Shown here: piece after piece, positions 31,140 through 39,991 of the stretch | Layout: each line of letters starts with the position of its first letter | How positions within the stretch are numbered: the first letter of the stretch is position 1 | From: Leptospira ognonensis | GTDB lineage: Bacteria; Spirochaetota; Leptospiria; Leptospirales; Leptospiraceae | Assembly (NCBI RefSeq): GCF_004770745.1 | Contig: NZ_RQGD01000035.1 | Location: 124,001 to 188,000 of the forward strand | DNA: 64,000 nucleotides | Direction of reading: 5' to 3' | Made by a program: the position numbers and the translations under genes | The notes under the pieces: model-generated | Told to the model about the DNA's origin: nothing | Seen by the model: the letters and a program-made list of their open reading frames with translations, nothing else | Database searches by the model: none

Positions 31140-32726
31140 ATGAAAAATGTCTCGATTCTGATGCTGTTAGTAGGTGTTCTGTCTAGTTCAGGAGCACTCG
31201 TTGCACAGGTCTGGATTCCTACGGGAACAGAAACGCGACGACCTTCTGCTCTGCAATTTGATTCCGGTGCGAGTAGTTACCGCGGCGACTATTATGGATT
31301 TGTCTCACCAAACTTTACATATAACCATGGATCCAAGTTTGGCTACTCCTTTTCACTTCCAATCAATATCTTAGCCTTAGATCGCGATCCTGTGACTGAA
31401 GGCTCAAAGCCAGGCAAAATTCGCGACATAGATTATAACAGTAAGGCTGATTATTTTAGAGTTCTAAATTATATTTCTTACGGGACTTACAACCAACAAG
31501 TTCCCGGTAAAATTACATATTCAATATATACCGGAAAGGTAATAGATGGATATATTGGACACGGTACAATTGTAAATAAATACCAATCAGCTTCACGCTT
31601 TGATTCTTATAATCCTTCTGTCATGGCCGATGTTAATTCGGATTATGCAGGGGTGCAATACTTCTCAAATTCAGTTTCAAATTTTGATGTGAATGCAGCT
31701 CGGGTCTATATCAAGCCTCTCGCCATTGGTCGAAAGATTTATTCCATGTTTGGAAATGGATCTGGTGGCATGGTCTATATGATGAACATCCGTGGAAAAG
31801 TTTTGGATGATGCTGGAAGGAAAAGTGTAGAAGAGGAAATAGATCCAGATGCAAAAGCTTCGGAAACCAAAACAAAAGAGATACGACCGATAAACAAAGA
31901 TTCTCGTATGGAAATAGCAGAGGAAGACCCTTGGTACAATCGTTTAACACTTGGCTATACAAATGCATGGGATAAATCTGCACCAGTACAAATTAGTTAT
32001 AATACCAACGGGTCTCCAGTAACCGAAGTAAATCTTGATAACCCGAAAACGAAAGATGTTACCAAGGTAAGTATTGAAGGTTACGATCTGGAGTATAGAC
32101 TTCTGAATCTGCCATTTCTCGAATTTACGCCTTATTTCGATTTCAATCGCATCAAAAATTTAGATAATTCTACGGGAACACATTATGGTGCGATGATGCG
32201 TCTGGGTACGAAAGATTTAAACCTCATTTTTAAGCCCGAACTTAGACAAATGACAGGAAATTATGCCCCGATTTACTTTGATAGTTTTTATGAAATCGAA
32301 AGATTTCAGTCTTTTCCTACGGGAGCGCCGATTCGAACCAAGTTAGAGCAGTTGCAAAATCAGAGCAATACAACTGTTAAAGGCTATTATCATACGATTT
32401 ATATTAACTTTTACCATCTCGGATTTGAATTTGCATTAGAAGATTATGGTGGAAAGGACAAACAGCGAATTTTTGCCGCCGCCTACATTCCGATAGGCTC
32501 TTCGTTTAAACTATCCTTTTTTTATACTAAAAAGGGTTATGATGGCCAAGGAAAGGCTTTTCAAATTGACGAAAATGCACAAGGAGCGGCAGAGCTTTCA
32601 AAATCTTTTGGTCCGCTCATGTTAAGATTGCAGAATTATCGTCGGTACTATTTAGATAGCTCAGAAAAGACTTTCCAATCGACAGATGAACTTCGTGTTC
32701 TTGTTTCAGGAGGGATCAGTTTCTAG
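31140..32726 (+). CDS. Predicted outer-membrane beta-barrel protein, function unknown
   Basis: I do not recognise a family. The 528 residues begin with a clear signal peptide (VSILMLLVGVLSSSGALVAQ, cleavage near residue 23). The rest alternates polar and aromatic residues with many Tyr, Phe and Gly and ends in LRVLVSGGISF, a terminal Phe as in proteins assembled by the BAM complex. A charged, non-barrel-like stretch around residues 220-260 could be a surface or periplasmic loop. Its 3' end overlaps the convergent rsmE gene by 21 bp. It could be a porin or a receptor. Confidence 0.75.
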   Translation: MKNVSILMLLVGVLSSSGALVAQVWIPTGTETRRPSALQFDSGASSYRGDYYGFVSPNFTYNHGSKFGYSFSLPINILALDRDPVTEGSKPGKIRDIDYNSKADYFRVLNYISYGTYNQQVPGKITYSIYTGKVIDGYIGHGTIVNKYQSASRFDSYNPSVMADVNSDYAGVQYFSNSVSNFDVNAARVYIKPLAIGRKIYSMFGNGSGGMVYMMNIRGKVLDDAGRKSVEEEIDPDAKASETKTKEIRPINKDSRMEIAEEDPWYNRLTLGYTNAWDKSAPVQISYNTNGSPVTEVNLDNPKTKDVTKVSIEGYDLEYRLLNLPFLEFTPYFDFNRIKNLDNSTGTHYGAMMRLGTKDLNLIFKPELRQMTGNYAPIYFDSFYEIERFQSFPTGAPIRTKLEQLQNQSNTTVKGYYHTIYINFYHLGFEFALEDYGGKDKQRIFAAAYIPIGSSFKLSFFYTKKGYDGQGKAFQIDENAQGAAELSKSFGPLMLRLQNYRRYYLDSSEKTFQSTDELRVLVSGGISF

Positions 32727-33452
32727 GATTCGGTTTGTTTCGTGCAGGAATGCATGAAATGCATATTCGGTTCTTAAAATTACATTTCCAAGTTTAGCAA
32801 TAGGTATTCTTTTTTGCTGAAATATTTCGATCTCATCGGCCAAAAATCCTGACTCAGGACCAAAGACAAACTTACTCACGTTGCTTGCAACATTTCTGCA
32901 ATTAATCATATTCGAAAACTTAGAGAAAGGTTCTCCCTTTGGATCAAAAACGATCGTGTCCGTCGGATCCATCACCTCATAGAATTCAGACATAGACTTC
33001 AGATATTTTAAGGAAGGGGGATGCGGATTGCCAGACTGAGACATCCCATCAAAAATTTCGGTAGTTTCACCGCCTTTATATAGAGGTGATGTGAGGTATT
33101 CTTTATTCTTTGAATGGGGAAAAATGAATGTTAGTTGCCCGATTCCATAGAGTCCTGCTAAGTGAAGTATCTTTTTACCAGTTTGCGGCCTCGGGAGGGC
33201 GCAGTAAACATGCACCAGACTGAGAGGACTTTGCTTCGTAAAATCCTCAAGGAAAGAAGGAATCACGGTTACAAAATCCTGGTTTATTGATTGGACTTGA
33301 AACAAACCCTTGCAAATGCCCGGAACGAGCAATCGTATTGTATCTCCAACTTTCTTTTTTAATATTTCTTGTATGTGGAAATTTCGTTTTCCATTGATTC
33401 GGATTCTTTCCTCCGAAAACTCGTCTTCCTCAGTAATAATGATCCAATTCAA
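32706..33452 (-). CDS. rsmE: 16S rRNA (uracil-1498-N3)-methyltransferase
   Basis: 248 residues. RsmE methylates U1498 in the ribosomal decoding centre. There is an N-terminal PUA-like part (ERIRINGKRNFHIQEILKKK) and a SPOUT/trefoil-knot C-terminus with FVFGPESGFLADE and LGNVILRTEYAFHAF, the SAM-binding knot. It is last in a leftward run after the zinc-ribbon gene (3-bp gap). Confidence 0.92.
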   Translation of the reverse strand: MNWIIITEEDEFSEERIRINGKRNFHIQEILKKKVGDTIRLLVPGICKGLFQVQSINQDFVTVIPSFLEDFTKQSPLSLVHVYCALPRPQTGKKILHLAGLYGIGQLTFIFPHSKNKEYLTSPLYKGGETTEIFDGMSQSGNPHPPSLKYLKSMSEFYEVMDPTDTIVFDPKGEPFSKFSNMINCRNVASNVSKFVFGPESGFLADEIEIFQQKRIPIAKLGNVILRTEYAFHAFLHETNRILETDPS

Positions 33453-33455
33453 AAT

Positions 33456-33932
33456 TTAGATTTCGAGAGTGGGTTCGGACGAATCGATCGTGGGCGGTGC
33501 GGGATCATTCGCTGGCGGTAGAGCTTCCTCTTCGAGTTTGATGCCGTCTATCTGTTGTTTCACGTCCTCAGTTTTCAGAGCCCGCAACAAATATAAGCTG
33601 AGTATTAAAAATAAAAGTATCTCGATGAAAACCTTCGGTTTGCTTTTTATACCTGAGGTATTTTTTCTTTTTGTTTGGTATGATGAATACTTTGTTTTGA
33701 AGAAATCAATCGGCGCATAGAGCAGATCGAGAATTAAATTCAAATATTCTCTTTTGCTCGGCTGGAAATGAAAGGAACTTCTTGTTTCTATTTCTTTTTG
33801 AAAATTTGTATCGGAGGAGGAATTAAATTGAAAACGATGGGAACAGACGGGGCATCTCACAAGTACGGTTCCCTGACTCGCAGGAAACCGTAGTGTTGTG
33901 GAACAATTCGGACAAGTTTTTAAATAGTTCAA
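33456..33932 (-). CDS. Zinc-ribbon (MJ0042-type) single-pass membrane protein
   Basis: 158 residues. The N-terminus has CPNCSTTLRF then CPVCSHRFQF, a four-Cys zinc ribbon like that of MJ0042 and related bacterial proteins. A membrane helix follows at about 104-120 (FIEILLFLILSLYLL), and the last 35 residues are acidic and proline-rich. The ribbon is therefore on one side of the membrane, probably cytoplasmic, with a short acidic tail outside. It lies 20 bp after the periplasmic protein gene and 3 bp before rsmE. No function can be assigned. Confidence 0.75.
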   Translation of the reverse strand: MNYLKTCPNCSTTLRFPASQGTVLVRCPVCSHRFQFNSSSDTNFQKEIETRSSFHFQPSKREYLNLILDLLYAPIDFFKTKYSSYQTKRKNTSGIKSKPKVFIEILLFLILSLYLLRALKTEDVKQQIDGIKLEEEALPPANDPAPPTIDSSEPTLEI

Positions 33933-33952
33933 GAAGAACTTTTACAAATCGT

Positions 33953-34783
33953 TTAGTATTTTAATGAGCTCTTAAGAACTTCTACATTTTTCTTATAATG
34001 TTTGTTAGAGTCTCTATCATTATAATCAAATACTTTGGTAAAAAGTTTATCAAAATAATCTAAGTTTTTGAAATAGAAGGATTTCTTAAATCTGTTTCTA
34101 ATGGGGTTTGTTTTTGTATTTTCTACGTTTGATAGAACATACTTTCCCACACCTTTTTCAGAAGGGGTTTCTGGAGTTCCCCAATTTGGAAATCCGTCAT
34201 GTTGGTAAAACAATTCAATTTTATCATCATGAGCAGGTGCTCCATTCGGTGCCATGTCTACGATCACAGAAATTGTTTTATCTTCGATGATAAAATTGTT
34301 CTGATAAACATAAGTTCTGACCTTGGATAGGTTACGAGGTTGCTCTTTTCTAGGATCTGGATCTGCATTGTTTGCGCCTTCGAAAAAGAGTTCCATTTTC
34401 TTGGACTTGGCTCCAAGGTTTTTATAGGAACGTCCCTCGTCTGAACCTACGAAATCAAATACTTCTAAATGGATGCAGGTGTTATCTTTGGCATCCTGTA
34501 CTTGGGCTGCCTCACATTTCTCGCCATCTTGACTAGTCTTTCCTTTATACAAGATCGTTCTGTGCGGTAAAGTACGAACTTTCATTTTGAAAAGCACTGT
34601 GTGGCGTGTGAGCCTTTTGTATACTTCTGAAATGTTTTGATCGAGCTCATCTTCAGTAGATGAGATCGATTTTCCATCTTGAGATGTGTCGATTCCTGCT
34701 TGGGCAGAGTCTGCTTCCGTAGCACCTTGGGCGATAAGGCCAAGGCTGAGGAAAAATATAGGTACAAATTTTAATAGTTTCAT
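33953..34783 (-). CDS. Exported protein of unknown function
   Basis: 276 residues with a standard signal peptide ([19 protein letters not shown], cleavage after about 21) and no lipobox. After an acidic linker the domain mixes beta-like and helical stretches: [39 protein letters not shown], a basic C-terminal segment and [17 protein letters not shown] do not recognise it for certain. Size, export and mixed fold would fit one of the leptospiral flagellar-sheath proteins (the FcpB type), but this is a guess without alignment. A palindrome lies 43 bp upstream of the start. Confidence 0.7.
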   Translation of the reverse strand: MKLLKFVPIFFLSLGLIAQGATEADSAQAGIDTSQDGKSISSTEDELDQNISEVYKRLTRHTVLFKMKVRTLPHRTILYKGKTSQDGEKCEAAQVQDAKDNTCIHLEVFDFVGSDEGRSYKNLGAKSKKMELFFEGANNADPDPRKEQPRNLSKVRTYVYQNNFIIEDKTISVIVDMAPNGAPAHDDKIELFYQHDGFPNWGTPETPSEKGVGKYVLSNVENTKTNPIRNRFKKSFYFKNLDYFDKLFTKVFDYNDRDSNKHYKKNVEVLKSSLKY

Positions 34784-34825
34784 GTCCGAGTCATCCTAAA
34801 ACGGTTAAATTGAGGATACCAGTGA

Positions 34826-34840
34826 ACGGTAGGCTACCGT
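34826..34840. repeat. Perfect 7-bp palindrome upstream of the exported-protein gene
   Basis: ACGGTAG, a central G, CTACCGT. It lies 43 bp before the start at 34783 and 66 bp after the AAA ATPase stop. Size and place suit an operator for a dimeric regulator. Confidence 0.5.
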
Positions 34841-34905
34841 AAAGAAATATCCTATATCATTTATCGGAATTCTTTCGCCAAGATTGACGAAATATTGTTT
34901 TTTTA

Positions 34906-36156
34906 TCACTTCCAGCGAAAATCTGGCAAGGATTCTAAGTAAAAATCGGTAGGCGGAGCGCTAATTGTAGCAAAATTCGCTATAGATCTTGTGATCCACC
35001 TCCTCTCGACATAATCACAAAAATCCTTCAAATTTCTACCCGAGGCGCCTTCTAAATTTAGGGAAATCCTTAGCCTGGACTCTTCCGAGAGCTGCTTGGC
35101 ATAACCTTCTAGAATCTGAGCTCTTTCTGTTTGGTTCGGCAAAGGGAAAAAAATCTTTCGATCGAATCTCGAAAGTAGAGCCGGATCTAAATCTTTTTTT
35201 CGATTCGTAGCCCCGATTGTAATCGTATTGCCTTTATCCGCAAATCCATCTAATTTACGTAAGAGTACACTCAGTAAATTTCGTGTAGCTTCAAACAATC
35301 CATCCTCTCTCGATGTAGCAAGAGAATCGATTTCATCAAGAAATAACATGGATTTGTCGAAAAGGGACGCGGCATCGAAGACCATTGCCAAATTTTGTGA
35401 AGATTCTCCATAATATTTACTTAGTATGGATTCTATAGGAACGTAGATCATGGGAACATTGCAGACACATGCGGCAATCTTTGCCATTGTTGTTTTCCCA
35501 ACGCCAGGATCGCCTTCAAATAAAACAGCACGAGGGAGAATGGAACCAGGTATCTTTCGTGTGAGCTTTGTGATCTCCTGAAATGGTTTTGGATTTAAAA
35601 TCGGCATCACCAAACTTTCTAAAATCTGTTCCTTTACGTTTTCGTAACCATAAACATTTTCAAAACTAAGTAAATTTCCTGACACCTTCTCCTCAACCGG
35701 GTCGAAAACCTCTACACCTAACTTGGTTAATATCTCTTTTGGATTTCTTTGTGTAGCAGTTGTCCCCAGAAAAAATTTATACAGCGCAATACATGCTTGG
35801 AGTTCTTTGAAACTAAAATCAGACCGCTTAGATGCTTCAAATTTTAGTAAATTTGATGTAAAGGAAAATCGAAATCGTATTTTGTTTGAGAGATTTTTTT
35901 CTGGTTCGAAAAGATTTTCATTCAGGCCTTGCAGACTGAAGTAGCCATTTTCAAAATTATAGACCCGAAAATTTTCGATATAATTGCGAATGATTCCGAG
36001 ACAATCAAATAGCTTTTCTTTGCCTGGATCTGCCAGGGTCATTTTAAAGATTTGTTCCTCCTTTTCGGTCAAAAACTCAAAACCCGCACTACCTATTTCT
36101 GAAAGGAGAAGTTCTTTTGCTTTGAAGAAATCTAAGTGCGAACTGGGATTGGACAT
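34906..36156 (-). CDS. AAA+ ATPase, stand-alone single-domain type
   Basis: 416 residues from the ATG at 36156 (a TTG three codons earlier is possible; neither has a clear ribosome site). The first 170 residues are unrecognised. The AAA core has Walker A LFEGDPGVGKTTMAK near residue 217, Walker B MLFLDEIDSLA, sensor 1 ITIGATNRKKDLDPALLSRF with the arginine finger region, and a C-terminal helical lid. It resembles FtsH/Cdc48/spastin-class unfoldases but lacks a protease domain and membrane helices. It may remodel a protein complex. It stands upstream of the exported-protein gene and divergent from fliN. Confidence 0.85.
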   Translation of the reverse strand: MSNPSSHLDFFKAKELLLSEIGSAGFEFLTEKEEQIFKMTLADPGKEKLFDCLGIIRNYIENFRVYNFENGYFSLQGLNENLFEPEKNLSNKIRFRFSFTSNLLKFEASKRSDFSFKELQACIALYKFFLGTTATQRNPKEILTKLGVEVFDPVEEKVSGNLLSFENVYGYENVKEQILESLVMPILNPKPFQEITKLTRKIPGSILPRAVLFEGDPGVGKTTMAKIAACVCNVPMIYVPIESILSKYYGESSQNLAMVFDAASLFDKSMLFLDEIDSLATSREDGLFEATRNLLSVLLRKLDGFADKGNTITIGATNRKKDLDPALLSRFDRKIFFPLPNQTERAQILEGYAKQLSEESRLRISLNLEGASGRNLKDFCDYVERRWITRSIANFATISAPPTDFYLESLPDFRWK

Positions 36157-36239
36157 AATGAACAAAAAATGAAAGTTTTATTTTTTTTCAAGGAAGGAAT
36201 TTTTATTTCTCCGACAGTTAGACTAGAAGAGGGTTCCGT

Positions 36240-36764
36240 ATGGGTGAAGGTTCGCTATCACAAGAAGATATAGATGCATTGCTTGGTGGGTTTAGTGGGG
36301 GAGCTGCGCCTGCAGGTGGTGGGAGTGGCGGCGGACTTGATGATCTTGACGCACTCGTCGGTGGTGGTGGCGGAGGTGGCGGTGATGAAGGACCTTCCTT
36401 TGCCGATATTGCAGCAGCTCTCGGACCGAGTTCGACTCCCACGCCCGCAAAGAATTCTTCCAAATCTCAATCTGGCGGCGGCGGTGGAAGTAATACTGCC
36501 AATTTAAACTTACTTCTAGATGTAACTCTCCAATTGACCATTGAACTGGGACGAACGACCATGTTTATCAAAGACGTTCTCCAGCTGACGGAAGGGACAG
36601 TTGTCGAGCTAGATAAGAATGTGGGTGAAGAGCTCGATATACTCGCGAATGGAAAGTTAGTCGGAAGAGGCAAACTCATCGTACTCGATGATTATTATGG
36701 AATACAAATCACACAAATCGTCAATCCTATGGAAAGATTAGGCGGAGCACCTGCCTTCATGTGA
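36240..36764 (+). CDS. fliN: Flagellar motor switch protein FliN
   Basis: 174 residues. The C-terminal 80 are the SpoA/FliN domain (LLLDVTLQLTIELGRTTMFIKDVLQL, then VVELDKNVGEELDILANGKLVGRGKLIVLDDYYGIQI), which forms the lower ring of the switch complex. The N-terminus reads SLSQEDIDALLGGF, close to the CheY-binding peptide of FliM and FliY. The two parts are joined by a low-complexity linker rich in glycine, including a run of eight Gly. It is about 40 residues longer than E. coli FliN. fliM lies 8 kb away in another operon. Confidence 0.93.
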   Translation: MGEGSLSQEDIDALLGGFSGGAAPAGGGSGGGLDDLDALVGGGGGGGGDEGPSFADIAAALGPSSTPTPAKNSSKSQSGGGGGSNTANLNLLLDVTLQLTIELGRTTMFIKDVLQLTEGTVVELDKNVGEELDILANGKLVGRGKLIVLDDYYGIQITQIVNPMERLGGAPAFM

Positions 36765-36773
36765 GGAAATGCA

Positions 36774-37211
36774 TTGGAAGAATCTCAATATACAGTCGAA
36801 CGGACATCAAATCCCGATGAGGAAACTCAGAAGTTTCTCTGGGGTAAATTGCAAGAATACAGCCTTTCCAAATTGAATAGAGAGGACCATAAAACGACCG
36901 ATTTTTTTTCTATTACCTATTCGGAAAGAGGCACGATCATCGCTGGAGCGTTATGCTATTTTTATTTCAAAGGCTTAAATCTCCAGTTGTTATGGGTGGA
37001 TGAGTCAAAACGAGGTAGGGCACTCGGTACCAAATTACTGGCTCAGGTAGAAGAAGAGGCAGGAAAATTAGGAGCGAAGCTCATCTTTTTATATTCGTTT
37101 GGATTCCAAGCTCCCAAGTTCTATTTAAAATGGGGCTATAAACAATTTGGAATCATCGAAGATTTTCCTGAGGGTCATAATTGTTACTTTTTACAGAAAA
37201 AACTTAGCTGA
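36774..37211 (+). CDS. GNAT-family N-acetyltransferase
   Basis: 145 residues. The acetyl-CoA site is in ESKRGRALGTKLLAQVEEEA, where the usual RGxGIG appears as RGRALG, followed by GAKLIFLYSFGFQAPKFYLKWGYKQFG, the typical end of the fold. The start is TTG, with GAGGAA 6 nt before it and beginning at the fliN stop; an ATG at 36769 is in another frame. Co-transcription with fliN is likely from the 9-bp gap. The substrate, small molecule or protein N-terminus, is unknown. Confidence 0.85.
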   Translation: MEESQYTVERTSNPDEETQKFLWGKLQEYSLSKLNREDHKTTDFFSITYSERGTIIAGALCYFYFKGLNLQLLWVDESKRGRALGTKLLAQVEEEAGKLGAKLIFLYSFGFQAPKFYLKWGYKQFGIIEDFPEGHNCYFLQKKLS

Positions 37212-37290
37212 CCTTTGTCAAAATCAGGGAGTGTGATTTTTTAATTTTAAGGAAAACACTTGCCTCACAGAATGCTTTTTTCGTAACCTT

Positions 37291-37986
37291 ATGGACATGC
37301 TTCGAATTTTACTACTTTCTCTCCTCACAGTTTCTCTCTTTCAGTGTAAAGATACTTCAATCCCTCTTCCGTTTGGCGCCGAGATGCGCATCATGCCTGT
37401 TGATACAACAGGAAAAGGTAGCATCGACACGAATGGTTACTATATACCGGAAAAGGGAAACTACCGTGTTCTCTATATAGAGATCGATAAAAATGGAAAT
37501 GGTTCCTCAGATGAGTTCATTTGGCAAGGCCATGCCACTTTCCAGGACCCAAAAACTCCATCAGTTCGAACCATGATGAAAGTCCATGAGCAAGTGGATG
37601 AGAACAATGATGGAAAGATTGATCTAATTCGTTGGTTGCTTCCAAACGATTTGATTGCGATGACACAAAAAGATTCAGACCACGATGGCTACTTCGAAAC
37701 AACAAGCCATTATAATGTGCGTAAAAAGATTGTCAGAAGAGAGATTGATGCGACTAAAAAAGGAACTCCTTCTATATTTATTTTTAGTGACCGAGCTGAA
37801 ATCGATAGTGATGGAGATTTTATACCAGATAAAGTCGTTTTTGGAGGGTCTGATTTGGAATTGGAAGAGAAAGCAACGAATTTGCGTGAAACAAAACCAT
37901 TGCTTTCCAAAGATTCCTTACTTGTACACCCTGAGCTACTAAATCGAGAGGAACGTCCGATTCTCGGTTCTGGCTCTTTAAAATAA
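37291..37986 (+). CDS. Lipoprotein with Asp-rich calcium-binding-like repeats
   Basis: 231 residues. The signal ends in VSLFQC, a plausible spirochaete lipobox with the lipidated Cys at 19. Four acidic segments recur: DKNGNGSSDEF, DENNDGKIDLI, DSDHDGYFETT and DSDGDFIPD. They match the DxDxDG calcium loop shared by EF-hands and thrombospondin type 3 repeats. The protein is probably anchored to a membrane with this domain outside the cytoplasm. Calcium binding is inference. The start could be the ATG at 37291 or at 37297. A terminator follows the stop. Confidence 0.8.
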   Translation: MDMLRILLLSLLTVSLFQCKDTSIPLPFGAEMRIMPVDTTGKGSIDTNGYYIPEKGNYRVLYIEIDKNGNGSSDEFIWQGHATFQDPKTPSVRTMMKVHEQVDENNDGKIDLIRWLLPNDLIAMTQKDSDHDGYFETTSHYNVRKKIVRREIDATKKGTPSIFIFSDRAEIDSDGDFIPDKVVFGGSDLELEEKATNLRETKPLLSKDSLLVHPELLNREERPILGSGSLK

Positions 37987-38000
37987 TCTACAAGTGCTCT

Positions 38001-38033
38001 TAAGCTCATGTCGAAAAAACTGACATGAGCTTA
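38001..38033. terminator. Bidirectional terminator hairpin
   Basis: TAAGCTCATGTC and GACATGAGCTTA form a perfect 12-bp stem with a 9-nt loop. It lies between convergent genes ending at 37986 and 38048. T-runs are imperfect on both sides, so efficiency is uncertain. Confidence 0.7.
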
Positions 38034-38047
38034 GGTATTCTTTGCTT

Positions 38048-38971
38048 TTAGGCCTTTGGTGCCTTTCTTCCTTCCGTTAGATTGGCAATTAGATTTGGAA
38101 GGTTCATCACATCTGCTGGGATGAGGATTTCCGTATTCTCTTTGGCAATTTTTAAGAAATTCTGTATGAAAGCCTTGGTAATCTGAAGTTTGATCGCAGC
38201 GGAACCACTCTGGTCAGAGATGACATTGGCAATCGATTCAATCCCTTTTGCTGTAGCGGCAGCAAGTGCTTCTACTTCATTGGCTTTACCCTCCGCTGAG
38301 TTGATTCTTCTCTGCTTCTCACCTTCCGATTTATTGATCGCCTCTTCTTTCAGACCAAGCGAGCGATTGATGCGAGAGTCTCTTTCTCCTTCCGAGAGTA
38401 GAATTTGAGATCTTTTTACGATCTGAGCTTTTTTCTCTTTTTCCATTGCTTCAAGAACTGACTTCGGCGGAACAATGTTTAAGATTTCATATCGATTGAC
38501 TTTAATACCCCAAGGCTCTGAAGCTTGGTCCAGCGCCGCTACGATTGTAGAATTGATGAGATCCTTTTCTCCGATGGTTTTATCCAGTTCCATCGTTCCA
38601 ATCACCGATCGCATCGTAGTCTGAGCCAATTGAATGGAAGCAAAACGGTAATCTTCGATTCCGTAGGATGCTCTGACTGGATCAATGATTTTCAGATATA
38701 AAACTCCATCTACTTTCACCTGAACATTGTCATGCGTGATACAAATCTGTGGTTGTACGTCAATCGCCTGTTCTTTTAAAGTATGATAATAAGCGTCTTT
38801 ATCAAGAAAAGGAAGTAAGAGATGAAAACCTGCTCTCAAACTTTGACTGTATTTTCCAAGTCTTTCTACGAGAAGTACATCCTGAGCGGGAATGATGCGA
38901 ATGCAACGAAATAGCTTGTATGCAAGATAAATTGTTACGAGAACCCAAAATACGATGATGTGATAATCCAT
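38048..38971 (-). CDS. SPFH/band-7 membrane protein, second of a pair
   Basis: 307 residues from the ATG at 38971, chosen over one at 39034 because GGAGAG lies just before it and the product then starts at the membrane helix (DYHIIVFWVLVTIYLAYKLF). The band-7 domain follows (VLLVERLGKYSQSLRAGFHLLLPF; QICITHDNVQVKVDGVLYLKI) and then a charged helix with repeated RxxxSEGE motifs. It resembles QmcA/stomatin. SPFH proteins form large oligomeric cages in membranes and often work with NfeD. It starts 1 bp after the stop of the upstream paralogue. Confidence 0.9.
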   Translation of the reverse strand: MDYHIIVFWVLVTIYLAYKLFRCIRIIPAQDVLLVERLGKYSQSLRAGFHLLLPFLDKDAYYHTLKEQAIDVQPQICITHDNVQVKVDGVLYLKIIDPVRASYGIEDYRFASIQLAQTTMRSVIGTMELDKTIGEKDLINSTIVAALDQASEPWGIKVNRYEILNIVPPKSVLEAMEKEKKAQIVKRSQILLSEGERDSRINRSLGLKEEAINKSEGEKQRRINSAEGKANEVEALAAATAKGIESIANVISDQSGSAAIKLQITKAFIQNFLKIAKENTEILIPADVMNLPNLIANLTEGRKAPKA

Positions 38972-38972
38972 T

Positions 38973-39896
38973 TTACTCTCCTGCACCTTGTGGAAGTTTG
39001 GTGGTAATTCTTGAAAGGCCTTCAAAGACTCCACTAATATTTGCTAAATTTTCTGGAACGACAGTTGTTTTGCTCGTTTTTAGAATCGTACCAAGAGCAT
39101 CGAGATATTCCTGAGTGATTTGAAGGCTAACTGCTTCTTTTCCGCCTTTTTTCGAGATGGCTTCTGAAACGAGATGAAGTCCCTTCGCAGTTGCTGTGGC
39201 AATGAGTTCGATTTCTTTGGCTCGACCTGTCGCTTCGTTTACCAATCTAATTTTTTCACCTTCTGAAATATTGATCGATTCTTGCATTTCGCCCATTGAT
39301 TTATTTACGAGAGATTCTTTTTCCCCTTGCGAGATCGTAATTTCCGCTCTTCGTTCTCTTTCCGATTTCATTTGATCTTCCATCGCAAGCAATATCTGTT
39401 TTGGAGGGGTGATATTTCTGATCTCGTATCTTGTGACTTTAATCCCCCAAGGGTCGGTCGCCCTATCAATATTTGAAACTACATTTGAATTGATTTCTTC
39501 TCTCTCGGACAGTAAGTTATCCAATACCAACTTTCCTATTTCTGAACGCAAGGTAGTTTGCGCTAACTGGGATGTGGCGAGCATGAAATTGTCGATACCG
39601 TAAGACGCTTTTTCGCTATCGATCACTTTCATATAAAGTACTCCATCAACTTCGACAGAGACGTTATCCTTTGTGATACATACCTGCGGATCTATATCAA
39701 TAGTTTGTTCTTTGAGATTTTGGCGGTATCGAATTTGATCCACGAAAGGGATTAAGAAATAAAACCCTGGTTTCAAAACGCCCTGCAGAACACCTAATCT
39801 TTCTTTTACGTATTCGCTCTGTTCGGGCACGACAATAATCGTCTTACGAATGATAAAAACGATCAGTACAAATATTACAACAATAACATTATCCAT
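38973..39896 (-). CDS. SPFH/band-7 membrane protein, first of a pair
   Basis: 307 residues, the same length and layout as the next gene: N-terminal membrane helix (VIVVIFVLIVFIIRKTIIVV), band-7 domain (YVKERLGVLQGVLKPGFYFLIPF; QVCITKDNVSVEVDGVLYMKV) and a coiled helix with ISQGEKESLVNKSMGE. The two are clearly paralogues from a tandem duplication that has since diverged. With the NfeD gene 95 bp upstream this is the common NfeD-SPFH association. Pairs of SPFH proteins can form mixed cages, as HflK/HflC do. Confidence 0.9.
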   Translation of the reverse strand: MDNVIVVIFVLIVFIIRKTIIVVPEQSEYVKERLGVLQGVLKPGFYFLIPFVDQIRYRQNLKEQTIDIDPQVCITKDNVSVEVDGVLYMKVIDSEKASYGIDNFMLATSQLAQTTLRSEIGKLVLDNLLSEREEINSNVVSNIDRATDPWGIKVTRYEIRNITPPKQILLAMEDQMKSERERRAEITISQGEKESLVNKSMGEMQESINISEGEKIRLVNEATGRAKEIELIATATAKGLHLVSEAISKKGGKEAVSLQITQEYLDALGTILKTSKTTVVPENLANISGVFEGLSRITTKLPQGAGE

Positions 39897-39991
39897 GAAC
39901 TCTTGCTTATCTCCTAAAAATGAATGTAGGACATAAGATTATGGGAGTGCCTTTCTTAAAAAAAGGATTTTTTATAGTTCAGAGAGTTTTT

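Noticed and set aside
36258..36507. Gly/Ser/Pro-rich open frames on both strands over the fliN linker
   Set aside because: They are by-products of the repetitive glycine codons; the fliN frame alone has conserved motifs at its end.
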